Assembly: GCA_019925095.2 (NCBI GenBank)
Contig: CM034411.1
Span: 1,213,001 to 1,277,000, forward strand
Direction: 5' to 3'
Source of the DNA: Dendrolimus kikuchii
Taxonomy: Eukaryota > Arthropoda > Insecta > Lepidoptera > Lasiocampidae
DNA: 64,000 nt
Made by a program: the position numbers and the translations under genes. The notes under the pieces were generated by a model. The model was not told the origin of the DNA, did not search any database, and saw only the letters and a list, made by a program, of their open reading frames with translations. Positions 1 through 10,041 of this stretch are shown here, one piece after another (the stretch's first letter is position 1; each line of letters starts with the position of its first letter).

Positions 1-334
1 ATAAATTTAAGCCACCTTATGCAATCGGCCCTTGAGGTAGTTACTTAAAGTTTTACATACATTGCGGTGTAAACGGTGTGATGGATTACTTTGAGCTCTT
101 TTTAAAGGTTCAGTGGAACTTAATACACTTTTTGATGAAATTTTAATTATGTATATATCGATAAAGATGTTCAATTGGCTGATAAATGGCTGTTGGATTA
201 ATGTTTTAATTTCGTAAACCAATTTTAGGCATATTTTTTTTCTGTAATAACAATAATAAGTATTGTTATAAATGATGATAATTATTAGCTAAAACTAATA
301 TAACACTGTTTACTGTCGTTAAACGTTTCATATT

Positions 335-517
335 ATGACAGAAAATGAATTTAATAAGTTAAATAAGTTGGAAGATATCGAAGTAATCCCATTTACTAAT
401 AGTGCAGCATTTAACCTTACTTTTATATCTTACATCTCGTTAGTTTTTTTACTTTTGTTATTGTTTCTTTGTTTGAGGCTTATTAATGGTGGTTTTATTC
501 CCGGAGGTGGAATTTGA
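335..517 (+). CDS. Unrecognised small ORF with one hydrophobic segment
   Basis: 60 codons opening MTENEFNKLNKLEDIE, followed by a strongly hydrophobic stretch (ISYISLVFLLLLLFLCL) that could be a membrane span, ending GGGI. No homology recognised, weak Met context, TE-rich surroundings. Probably chance, noted for its membrane-like profile. Confidence 0.15.
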   Translation: MTENEFNKLNKLEDIEVIPFTNSAAFNLTFISYISLVFLLLLLFLCLRLINGGFIPGGGI

Positions 518-578
518 TTAGAAGGTTGCTTATAAGAATGTGATCTTGAGGTGTGAGAGATATCAAACTAAGTTTTTG

Positions 579-887
579 GTTTTTTTTTATAGCAAGAGTT
601 CAGCAGACAGGCAGACGGCCCACTTGATGGAAAGCAGTTACCATCGCCTATAGACATTTGCAACAAGGTGCTATAAATGCGCTGCTGCTCTCTTAAGGGA
701 GACTGGAACCTGGTCGCTAATGCCGGAACACAGCACAAGGCTGTTATGGCGGCATACTTTAGACCAGGGGTGGTCGCCATCCAGTCGAGCAAATGCCCTA
801 CCACCTGGCTGTGGGTTGTCTAGTCGCCTCTTACGACAGGCCGCCCGGTCGCAGGAAATTGTATTCTTTCTCCGTCCCTGCACGGAT
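579..887 (-). repeat. Retroposon family A, near full-length copy
   Basis: About 310-bp poly(A)-tailed retroposon, read on the minus strand: starts near ATCCGTGCAGG, ends in TGCAATAAA plus A-run. More than twenty copies occur in the window. It encodes no supported protein, and is a SINE or the 3' end of a LINE. Confidence 0.85.
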
Positions 888-1577
888 GAAAGACGAGCAC
901 GAGGCAAAACATGGTTTTTGACTATTTTAAAATATATATACTACACACGCTAAGTTCTAAGGAGTGGTTGTGCACCGCGAGACTAGACATATCTGTCGTA
1001 ATATTCGGGTAAAAACTTCCGAACATGCGTCGTAGTTGCCCGAGCGCAAAACTGCGGACAGAACTACCTGTGTCACCACGCTTCTCTTGGCCTAATTTGT
1101 ATTCTTGTTAATATTATTATAGCTATTAACCCCCTAAATAAAATAACATATTATAATACATTAAATTATGAAGTAATACAATGTAGTAAACCGTAATTAG
1201 TATTTTTTTTAATCTTAAGAAAAATTTGCAGCCCTCATGGGCAAAACAGGTAAAGCCTGGTACCTTATATCATCTCGTGTTTATATAAAGAAAGAAAAAA
1301 CAATTGTCAAATGTGGCACAGTAAAATTATAAAATAGACGAGACAAAACATGTTTCTAGTCATTATAACGAGCCTTTAGTGCCATCCCACGGCAAGCGAC
1401 ATTTGGACTCTAATTCCTGCTGCAAAAGGTACTACATGTACCATTTTTAAACAAATGCATTATTTGAATGAAACGGACAAGGGCTATTTTTGAGTAATTA
1501 TCCAAACTCTATTTACCTTGACAATGACCTCTCATAATGATTGTATTAATGAACAATGTTATAACTGTATATAATAA
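888..1577. other. No gene recognised
   Basis: A moderately GC-rich stretch at 960-1100, then AT-rich DNA. I see no domain, RNA gene or classified repeat. Confidence 0.6.
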
Positions 1578-1822
1578 CTAGCTTCCGCCCGCGACGTCGT
1601 CCGCGTGGAATTTGTTTTCAAAACCCCCCGATTATGAAACATTCTTCATTGGTTCTCCGCTCCTATTGGTCTTAGCGTGATGATATATAGCCTATAGCCT
1701 TCCTCGATAAATGGGCTATCTAACACTGAAAGTATTTTTCAAATTACACCAGCAGTTCCTGAGATTAGCGCGTTCAAACAAACAAACTCTTTAGCTTTAC
1801 ATATTAGTATAAGAGTATAAGA
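1578..1822 (-). mobile_element. Short non-autonomous Helitron
   Basis: Minus strand runs 5'-TCTTATACTCTTATACTA to CTAG-3', inserted between A and T, no target duplication. Body has ACGCGCTAATCTCAGGAACT, as in many insect Helitrons. Confidence 0.75.
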
Positions 1823-2205
1823 TGGAAATTTACGACCTCTGCACCTTCTTATCAATTCAGACAAACAATAGATTGTGACTTAACGTCAATATGTTTTCAA
1901 CTAAAAATAACAATTAGATTATCCTATTTGCTTTTGGATGGAAAAATAATATTTTATTAATAACAATGTCGTGACTCATTTCGGTTAGCACACGACCCCC
2001 TTTACAGATTTATTATTAGATAGATAGAATTATCTCATCTCTAAATTACTAGTAAACCTTTGAATAAATAGATAAAATAATAATACTGCAGTTAATCCTC
2101 CATAAAAATCTCAATCAAATATGTTTTCAAATTTATTTGATTAGTATTGATAACCTAGCATTAATGCAGTCACTCGAAGACAGGACATGTAATCTGGAGA
2201 CAGAA
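1823..2205. other. No gene recognised
   Basis: AT-rich sequence without recognisable coding or repeat structure. Confidence 0.6.
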
Positions 2206-2490
2206 AAGTGACAATAGCAGCGCGTTCCTTTAGTAGCTCACAACGCCCAAAATGCTCCGTTAGCCGTTCCACAAGGTGACTGCGGTCGTCATGTTCGAGG
2301 CGAAAACGTCACTAATGACTTCATCATTTTCGACCACGCAACGCTCACAAGGACCCATGTCAAGAGGTGGGTCGAATAACCGTTCCACTTGGGTTTACGA
2401 TTGTGACGCCGTTCGTGAACCTGGTCGTTGTGAGTCTCTAATGAAACGTAGCCTAGGAGGATGAAATTGGCAAAATCAATGTCAATGGCG
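2206..2490 (+). repeat. Dispersed repeat I, uninterrupted copy
   Basis: Shares TTCCACAAGG, AACGTCACTAATGAC and TGGGTCGAA blocks with 45056-45790. No recognised coding; directly abuts LINE-B. Confidence 0.65.
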
Positions 2491-2501
2491 TTGAAGTCAT
2501 A

Positions 2502-2845
2502 AATACATACATACATAACTTCACGCCAGTTCATTTGCGGGGTAGGCACGAACAACAGAGTGCCATTTAGGCTTATTCTTACACACCTCACTTGCCTCTT
2601 TGACATTCATAACTCTTGTCATGCAAGCTCGTCTGTTCTTAAGGCTCCTGACATCACCTTCTGCTAGTACACGATCAATTTGATCATGGAAGGTGCGTCG
2701 TGGCCTTCCACGACTTCTGCATCCATCCACTTTTGCATTGTATATCTGTTTAGTCATTCTTTCATCATGCATTCTTTCCACATGCCCGAACCACCGGAGC
2801 ATTCCTTTCCTTACCTTCACCCCGACACTCTCTTTCACTCTGTTT
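2502..2845 (-). mobile_element. LINE-B 3' end, 5'-truncated
   Basis: Minus-strand reading gives KVRKGMLRWFGHVERMHDER, the C-terminal region of a non-LTR retrotransposon polyprotein, then stop and an ATGT-repeat tail. The exact LINE clade is not decided. Confidence 0.88.
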
Positions 2846-2951
2846 GTTTTGTATGTACGTATATATTTTTATAACTATAATATATGTATTATAATTATTT
2901 TATTATGATCTATTTCAACTGCACGCCAACGCTATCTATGTAATTAGTTCT

Positions 2952-3072
2952 TGTCCATCCAGAGGTTGCCTGGAAGAGATTGCTTTTAGCAATGAGGCCG
3001 CCCATTGTACTACCTTTTAGTATTTAAGTTTATTCTGATTTTTCTCTGTAATGTTGGTGTACAATAAAATGT
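2952..3072 (+). repeat. LINE 3' end, family J
   Basis: GGTTGCCTGGAAGAGATTGC..hairpin..GAGGCCGCCCATTG, then TGTACAATAAAATG tail. Confidence 0.7.
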
Positions 3073-3089
3073 ATTGTTCTTGTTGTTGT

Positions 3090-3180
3090 TATATTGGGTC
3101 CAGTTTAGGACTTATTTTGTTTCTATTTATATTAACTTAGTTTTTGTCCTAAATAAAATAACTCTCTTTCTTTCTTACTT
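3090..3180 (+). repeat. LINE 3' end, family K
   Basis: TTTAGGACTTATTTTGTTTC and TGTCCTAAATAAAATAACTC with a CTTT tail; related copy at 29750. Confidence 0.6.
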
Positions 3181-3486
3181 TGATCCAATTGTCGCTTACG
3201 CTAAAATGGCGGTAAAGAATCAACTTTTTAATTCCAGTCCAATTTTGTCGGGGAACTTTCTCCGTGAGTCCGTAAGACGCACACGAGTCATAATATAGAT
3301 GAAGAGGATCAATGTAGACATAGTTTTATATGTACAAGTGTTGCCATTCGAATAGGGTAGGCGCTTGGGGTTCTTCAACGTTGCTCTTGTTTTCTGTGGG
3401 ATCCACTCAGCAGATCCTGACTTGGTGATAATTGGACCACCGCAGGAGTATACTCTTTCAAATAAAGAAAACAATATTTTCTTAAG

Positions 3487-3806
3487 TTTTTTTTATTTTT
3501 TTATTGCAGGAGTTCAGCAGACAGGTAGACGGCCCACTTGCTGGAAAGCGGTTACCATCGCCTATGGACATTTGCAACACCAAAGGTGCTACAAATGCGC
3601 TGCTGCTCTCTTAAAGGAGACTGGAACCTGGTCATTAATGCCGGAACACAACACAAGGTTGTTATGGCGACATACTCTAGACCAGGGGTGGTCGCCATCC
3701 AGTCGAGCAAATACTCTACCACTTGGCTGTGGGTTGTTTAGTTGCCTCTTACGACAGGCCGCCGGGCCGCAGGAAATTGTATTCTTTCTCCGTTCCTGCA
3801 CGGATA
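3487..3806 (-). repeat. Retroposon family A, full copy
   Basis: Poly(T) at the left gives the minus orientation; ends at TGCACGGAT on the right. It abuts the start of a Penelope-like insertion. Confidence 0.88.
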
Positions 3807-3985
3807 TATAGTTTTCATGACTTGTACACATAATAAAACTACGTTTTAACGGTTTTAAGCAAAAACCAACTGCCAGACCTCAAGACACTGTGAGCTCATT
3901 CTGCGTGCACCGGAACACAAACCAACTTGACTTTGATAATTTCTATTATTTTTCCTTCCACCCATTTCAATATTTCATCCGTTTT

Positions 3986-4286
3986 CATCCGTGCAGGGAC
4001 GGAGAAAGAATACAATTTCCTGCGTTGGGGCGGCCTGTCGTAAGAGGCGACAAAACAACCCACAGCCAGGTGGTAGGGCATTTGCCCGACTGGATGGCTA
4101 CCACCCCTGGTCCAAAGTATGTCGCCATAACCACCTTGAGTTATGTTCCGGCATTAGTGACTAGATTCCAATCTTCTTAAGAGAGCAGCAACGCATTTGT
4201 AGCACCTTTGGTGTTGCAAATGTCCATAGGCGATGGTAACCGCTTTCCATCAAGTGGGCCGTCTGCCTGTCTGCTGAACTCCTGCA

Positions 4287-4291
<5 letters not shown>
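3986..4291 (+). repeat. Retroposon family A nested in Penelope-like element
   Basis: Full copy in + orientation whose tail runs straight into an AT microsatellite. The host element resumes on the other side at about 4343. Confidence 0.88.

Positions 4292-4342
<51 letters not shown>
4289..4342. repeat. (AT)n microsatellite
   Basis: About 27 AT units at the tail of a family A retroposon, most simply grown from the poly(A) or ATAA tail. Confidence 0.95.
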
Positions 4343-4347
<5 letters not shown>

Positions 4348-5177
4348 TTAGAGCTACCCATGTTTACGGAAAAGTTTCTTGCGCCCTTCTTCTCTTCAAA
4401 CCACAACATGTTGCGAAACGGTGGTAATTTAGATTAGGCTCCCAGAGTAAATAATAACCATAAACAAAATTAGAACTAAATAATTAAAATGAACAAGTTG
4501 GCGGTAGACTAAATAAAACTTTAACAATACTCATTGACACTTGACATATTTGTCTTCCGTGAACACGGCTACTGAAAAGTGGCCGAAACGTCGGAATAAT
4601 AAAAATAAATTAGCGCACTTAAAACTGTTAAAACGTAGTATTATTATAAAGAAAATATTTTGAAAATCGGTCTACAATTCACGGAGAAATCGCGTTAGAA
4701 ACATACAGTCCAATTGGAAACCTAACTTCGTAAGTCGGTTATAAAACTAAAAATATGTGTTACCCGACAGAGGCCACTGATTCATCATAACATTGACTCC
4801 GCACCGTAGGGCACATTGGGCATAGCAGACAGTTGATCGATTAACTACTTACAAATACCTCTTCCGCTTACGCATAAACCAGGATGTTACATCGATTCAA
4901 GTCTCATTTATTTGTTTTGATACACGATTCTACATCGGTTAGGTTTTATGTTTATATTGTGCTTGCTATTTTCATATACCTTTATAAGTAATTAAGTAAA
5001 CTAGTGGTCGTCCATGGTCGAAACTCGACCATAATAATTTGTTGTCAAAGACTATACTTCTATAATCACAGATTTCGCCAAGGCAACAATAAACAAAAGA
5101 GTATATATGCGTGTGTGCGTCAAATACATGGTAGTGTGTATCAAGGTTTTTTTATTGATTTAATGTATTTTTTATGC

Positions 5178-5456
5178 ATAATTATGATGAAAGAATGACT
5201 AAACAGATATACAATGCAAAAGTGGATGGATGCAGAAGTCGTGGCAGGCCACGACACACCTTCCATGATCAAATTGATCGTGTACTAGCAGAAGGTGATG
5301 TCAGGAGCCTTAAGAACAGACGAGCTTGCATGACAAGAGTTATGAATGTCAAAGAGGCAAGTGAGGTGTGTAAGAATAAGCCTAAATGGCACTCTGTTGT
5401 TCGTACCTACCCCGCAATGGAATTGGCGTGAAGTTATGTATGTATGTATGTATGTA
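5178..5456 (+). mobile_element. LINE-B 3' end nested in a Helitron
   Basis: Reads DERMTKQIYNAKVDGCRSRG in + orientation, ending LA stop and (ATGT)n. It interrupts Helitron copy 5001-5788, which is continuous in the sister copy at 61261. Confidence 0.85.
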
Positions 5457-5503
5457 ATTTAAAAAAAATATTAGCATTCGTCGCTTCTTCTCTATATAAA
5501 CTA

Positions 5504-5701
5504 CTAGCGGCCCGGCGCGGTTTCACCCGCGCTCTGTCCCGCTCCCATGGTATATAGCGTCATTTTATATAGCCTATGACACTCTCTGTTAACGTAGCTT
5601 TCTAACAGTAAAAGAATTTTTAAAATCGGTGTAGTAATTCCAGAGTTACATTACAACGTCACAAACTCTCAAACTTAACCTCTTTATAATATTATTATAG
5701 A
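5504..5701 (-). mobile_element. Helitron D nested in Helitron M
   Basis: CTAGCGGCCCGGCGCGG end and TCTATAATAATATTATAAAG start on the minus strand, between A and T. Confidence 0.75.
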
Positions 5702-5788
5702 TAAGTGTGCGAAATTTCATACTCCTCCGTCTACGCAATTTTGTAAAAAGGGGTACGAAGTTTTTGCTTCACGTACTAAATATATAGA

Positions 5789-6087
5789 TATATTGTCTCA
5801 ATGTTGACAATGAATACGAAAATTTTGGCGGAAAGTAAAAAAAGCGCTAATTACGGCGCTAAGTACTAAATTATTTTGAGCATTAATAGATCTATTATAT
5901 ACCAACCCATAATATAACACAAACATAATTTAACATTACAATGTGTGTATTTCTATCGATTTATGATAAAAGATACACACACAATTTAGAAAACTCGAGA
6001 AGAGAAGTCATGTTGTGCGAAGTCGAAGTGTTCTGTCGTACATATAAAGAAGAAACAGCTAGCCAATAGTAAAGAATCGTATAGTTT
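5789..6087. other. No gene recognised
   Basis: AT-rich intergenic or intronic DNA between Helitron M and repeat L. Confidence 0.6.
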
Positions 6088-6184
6088 CGCATCTGACCAC
6101 TGTCTCACATGATGGTGAGAGATGACGCGGTCTAGGATGGAGCTCGCTGCCTTAGAAGACACCTATTCACTCCTGACTTGAAGA
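6088..6184 (+). repeat. Dispersed repeat L
   Basis: TGACCACTGTCTCACATGAT and GGTCTAGGATGGAGC blocks shared with 49065-49152. Confidence 0.55.
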
Positions 6185-6234
6185 CAGCAGCAGCACACCA
6201 GAAAAGCTGAAGCGAAGGGTTTCCTTCTAACTTT

Positions 6235-6520
6235 ATCCGTGCAGGAACGGAGAAAGAATACAATTTCCTGCGGCCGGGCGGCCTGTCGTAAGAGGCGACT
6301 TAACAACCCACAGCCAGGTGGTAGGGCATTTGCCCGACTGGATGGCATCCCTGGTCTAAAGTATGTCGCCATAACAACCTTCGAGTTGTGTTCCGGCATT
6401 AGTGACCAGGTTCCAGTTTCCCTTAGCACCTTTGGTGTTGCAAATGTCCATAGGTGATGCTAACCGCTTTCCATCAATTGGGCCATCTGCCTGTATGCTG
6501 ATCTCCTGCAATAAAAAAAA
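6235..6520 (+). repeat. Retroposon family A with internal deletion
   Basis: Ends in CTGCAATAAAAAAAA. Lacks about 30 bases of the segment around 6423 present in other copies. Confidence 0.85.
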
Positions 6521-6973
6521 GATGAAGAAAAAAAAACTGGCAGTGTTTCCACTTTGTAACGGTGGGGTATTAATATCATCAAAGCTACAGCTGTTAAATC
6601 AAAAATAGATCTTACATTGTATGATTATATTCAAAATCTCCATCATACATATGACCTTACATGAGGTTCATTACATAACACAAACATCGATCGTAACTCG
6701 TGTGTCTGGCGGGGTCCCTGAGGACTCTCCCGCAAGCTGAGTTACACCAATTACCCAATTTGGACCATTGGGGGACGAAGCGATATTTGTTTGGAGTTTG
6801 ACGGTGATGTTGACACACCACTCGTAGTCAAAGCTTGTCATTACTGCATACTTTTTGTGTATGATTTTCACGCATATGGCCAGTAGAGATAAAATAGCCT
6901 CTATCGTCGAATCGTATGATATGTATTAGTACATCTTCGAATAGCTTCTGAGACTGCGGACTTGAAAAAGATT
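6521..6973. other. No gene recognised
   Basis: Between two family A retroposons. Short minus-strand frames show no known motif. Confidence 0.55.
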
Positions 6974-7208
6974 TGCCAGGTGGTAGGGTATTTGTCCGAC
7001 TGGATGGCGACCACCCCTGTTTTAGAGTATGCCGCCATAACAACCTTGTGTTGTGTTCCGGCGTTAATGACCAGGTTCCAGTCTCCTTTAAGAGAGCAGC
7101 AGCGCATTTCTAGCACCTTTGGTGTTGCAAATGTCCATAGGCAATGATAACCGCTTTCCATCAAGTGGGCCGTCTGCCTGTCTGCTGAACTCCTGCAATA
7201 AAAAAAAG
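6974..7208 (+). repeat. Retroposon family A, 5'-truncated
   Basis: Begins at the GCCAGGTGGTAGGG segment and keeps the 3' end with its A-run. Confidence 0.83.
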
Positions 7209-7231
7209 ATCGCCAATTTGGAGTTGAATCA

Positions 7232-7312
7232 GGAAAGTACAGAGCATGGATATGTGGTGTGAACTCGGAGAGGCCTACATTCTGCAGTGGACATCAATTG
7301 GCTGAAATTCTT
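7232..7312 (+). pseudogene. RTE-like LINE tail fragment
   Basis: TCGGAGAGGCCTACATTCTG followed by the CAGTGGACATCAATTGGCTG segment matches the GEAYVQQW end of the element at 17452. Confidence 0.6.
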
Positions 7313-7348
7313 TAAAAAAAACATGCTAATAATCTGCTAATAGTCTGC

Positions 7349-7468
7349 TCACAAGAGTTATGAATGTTAAAGAAGCAAGTGAGGTGTATGAGAATAAGCC
7401 TAAATGGCGCTCTGTTGTTCGTGCCTACCCCGCAAGGGAACTGGCGTGAAGTTATGTATGTATGTATG
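7349..7468 (+). mobile_element. LINE-B 3' end fragment
   Basis: Only the last 30 or so codons (RVMNVKEASEV, AYPARELA) and the ATGT tail remain. Confidence 0.8.
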
Positions 7469-7504
7469 CATTTATATTTAAGTCTAAAAGTACAAAGAAT
7501 CTTA

Positions 7505-7574
7505 TTCTAAAACAAAATATGTCTCAATTAACGAAACACCGAAATCTAGGATTTAAAAGCTCTTTAAAGTTAAC
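7505..7574. repeat. Left arm of perfect 70-bp inverted repeat
   Basis: TTCTAAAACAAAATATGTCT to AAAGTTAAC; exact reverse complement at 9368-9437. Lies just outside the 3' end of the Penelope-like copy. Confidence 0.95.
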
Positions 7575-7599
7575 ATTGTTAATTGGCGATTCTCATTTT

Positions 7600-8388
7600 C
7601 AGTTTTCGCGACTTGTATACATAATAAAACTACGTTTTAACGGTTTTAAGCGCGCTAATTTGATTTGATTTCGGTTTTTCCGACGTTTCGGCCACTTTTC
7701 AGTGGCCGTGATCACGGAAGACAAAGAGTGTCAACGAGTATTGTTAAAATTTTATTTAGCCTATCGCCAACTTGTTCATTTTAATTATTTAATTTTTTTT
7801 TGTTTATGGTTATTATTTACTCTATGGGAGCTTAATCCAATTGACTACCGCTTCGCAACATATTATGGCTTGAAGAGAAGAAGCGGCACAAGAAACTCTT
7901 CAGCAAACATGCCTAGCTCTAATAATTTTATATAATATTAAAATGGGTGGAAGGAAAAATAAAAGTAATTATCAGTCAATTTGGATTGTGTTCCGTTGTA
8001 AGCAGAAAGAGCTCACAGTGTCTTGAGGACTGGCAGCTGGTTTTTGCTGGGTTCGGGTCTTAATAGTTTTGATGATTGGATCCCAAACAGGTGGTACTTG
8101 CCAACCATCTTCTCTATTAAAATTTGGGTGTTTTTTGATTTCAATAGCCTCACGCATCATTCTAGGTATGAAACGATTCTCTTTCGCAAGGATTTCTGGG
8201 TTATCGAATCTGATGTAGTGGTTGGGTTTATCCAGCGTGTGTTCACTGATCGCATACTTCGTAGACCTTGCGTGTTTCATGTCAGCAATGTGTTCTTTTA
8301 TTCGTGTTTTTATGCTCCTCTTTGTTTGCCCAATGTATAAAAAGCGCAGGAAGAAGATCTCGTTCATGCCAGCCTTCAACGACATCAT
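7600..8388 (-). mobile_element. Penelope-like element 3' portion with GIY-YIG nuclease
   Basis: Minus-strand frame 8388-7972 reads FLYIGQTKRSIKTRIKEHI, STKYAISEHTLDKPNHYIRF and GWQVPPVWDPI, the GIY-YIG endonuclease end of Penelope-like retroelements (the variant YIG motif is visible). A 370-bp 3' region follows, down to about 7600. The polymerase is missing. Confidence 0.88.
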
Positions 8389-8429
8389 GACGCCGTCCTC
8401 TTGTCTGCGTCGGCGTAGCGGCCATTCTA

Positions 8430-8870
8430 GAACCGAGGCCTGGTGCGTGACGAAGGCAAGTGACCGTACGGAATGACACTCGTCCCTTGATTAGATGGGG
8501 CGGCCGCATAGTCGATCCGGATGCGACCTGTGTTGACACACTGATTCTCCGTCACATCTTTATATGACTTCGAGTCAGGGGCTGGCAATTCTGCCGCTTC
8601 AGCTGAGGACGGATAAACGGGACAAATATGGAGCCTTAACTCTGATAGTTACATTTCTTTTATTGCTTATGGGGTTGAAACATTTGGCCCGTGGGGTCCG
8701 TCGGCAAAGAGTTTCTTTAAAGACATATGTAAGAAACTCTTTGACACTACCGTGATCAGAAGGCTGGCTTATATTTCGCACAACAAATAAGCATTGCCAT
8801 ACAGCGTGGCAATGCAGCCAGCCTTCTGGGCACGCTCCCCGTTGGCAGTGATCTGCTACATAATGTGTTT
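8430..8870 (+). pseudogene. LINE-H C-terminal remnant
   Basis: Frameshifted + strand reading shows DPDATCVDTL, YGVETFGPWGPSAKSFFKDI and then stops. It matches the C-terminal domain of LINEs with a restriction-like endonuclease-type tail found widely in Lepidoptera. Confidence 0.75.
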
Positions 8871-9015
8871 TAGTTTCAAGGTGTCCACCACAGTAGTCAT
8901 GAGTACCATAGTGTATATTAATATCACATAGACAACTCGTTGATAGATTACAAAGTTTATACTGTACAAATGGTTTTAAAATAAAGATAGTATTAATCTA
9001 ATAATGTTTAAGCAC

Positions 9016-9080
9016 ATAAGCAATAAAAGAAATGTAACTATCAGAGTTCAGAGTCAATAGTTGTCCCTTTATCAGTTCTA
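9016..9080 (-). pseudogene. LINE-H fragment, inverted relative to 8430-8870
   Basis: 33 bases identical (reverse complement) to 8638-8670, then partial match to the neighbouring LINE-H bases. Confidence 0.65.
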
Positions 9081-9367
9081 ATGTTATTAATTAGAATAAC
9101 ATAACTATTATCGAAGTATATAAAGTTCAAGGAGAATCAATAAGCAACAATGTTTGCATCCGGATCGAATATGGGTCAGAGGTATTTAATCAAAATAGTC
9201 GTGAATTTATTATTTATGATAAAACAATTATGCAAACGGTATTTGCTGATGAATATAGAGGTATATATGGTACTTAAGCAGTCATGAAATCTCTGCAAGG
9301 CTGTTATAACTTGCTAATTGTAGCAAAATGCAAAGTATAGTACAAAAGCTGCCTAAACAATACATAC
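9081..9367. other. No gene recognised; isolated TATA-like element
   Basis: TATATAAAG at 9117-9125 precedes an ATG at 9150, but the short reading frame is not a signal peptide and no exon link to apolipophorin is in phase. Confidence 0.4.
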
Positions 9368-9437
9368 GTTAACTTTAAAGAGCTTTTAAATCCTAGATTT
9401 CGGTGTTTCGTTAATTGAGACATATTTTGTTTTAGAA
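9368..9437. repeat. Right arm of perfect 70-bp inverted repeat
   Basis: GTTAACTTTAAAGAGCTTTT to TTTTAGAA; no mismatch with 7505-7574. Confidence 0.95.
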
Positions 9438-9751
9438 ATATGAATCAAGGTAAACCTTGAAGACCGTAATTAGGATAGATTCATATTATACGTCATTAGA
9501 ACGAGACACGGGTGGGTGCCTTAGCCACTGAACTAAATCGATTTAACGCTTTTGCAAATACAGTTTAAACTCTATACAACGACAGTGAAGGTACTGTGGA
9601 TTTATTGGCGTTATAGAGAGCTGTCATTAAATGGAGAGGAGTCTGTTATTTTTGTCTGACGTCTTTTGCTGCACCAGTAATTTTGTTGTATTTTTTACTT
9701 ATTTTATTCATATCTTGCGATATTGAGGCATCTTTATGAAAAAGGAAGTAC

Positions 9752-10041
9752 TTATCCGTGCAGGAACGGCCTGTCGTAAGAGGCGACTTAACAACCCACA
9801 GCCAGGTGGTAGGGCATTTGCCCGACTGGATGGCTACCACCTCTGGTCTAAAGTATGTCGCCATAACAACCTTGAGTTGTATTCCGGCATTAGTTAGTGG
9901 CCAGGTTCCAGTCTCCCTTAAGAGAGCAGCAGCGCATTTGTAGCAACTTTGGTGTTTCAAATGTCCATAGGCGATGGTAACCGCTTTCCATCAAGTGGGC
10001 CGTCTGCCTGTCTGCTGATCTCCTGTAATAAAAATAAAAAA
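9752..10041 (+). repeat. Retroposon family A with 5' internal deletion
   Basis: Starts TATCCGTGCAGGAACGG, then jumps to CCTGTCGTAAGAGG, and ends in an A-rich tail. Confidence 0.85.

Larger units (their letters stand above)
3813..4648 (+). mobile_element. Penelope-like element copy, split by retroposon A
   Basis: Begins with an inverted copy of the terminal sequence (TAATAAAACTACGTTTTAAC, 3813-3861), continues with the end of the GIY-YIG reading frame (PQDTVSSFCVHRNTNQLD), is interrupted by retroposon A and the AT repeat, and resumes at about 4343 with the 3' region, including the hammerhead-like motif at 4572-4592. Confidence 0.82.
5001..5788 (-). mobile_element. Helitron M, copy with two nested insertions
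   Basis: Minus strand starts A|TCTATATATT and ends CTAG|T. Interrupted by LINE-B (5178-5456) and by another Helitron (5504-5701). Sister copy at 61261-61846. Confidence 0.72.

Noticed and set aside
2680..2908. Recurrent frames with HFCIVYLFSHSF-like text
   Set aside because: Antisense readings of the LINE-B coding end; the sense strand carries the real protein remnant.
9117..9180. TATA box plus ATG as the apolipophorin promoter and first exon
   Set aside because: The ATG lies only about 25-30 bases from the TATA box, the frame (MFASGSNMGQR) is no signal peptide, and its donor phase 2 does not fit exon 1, which needs phase 1.
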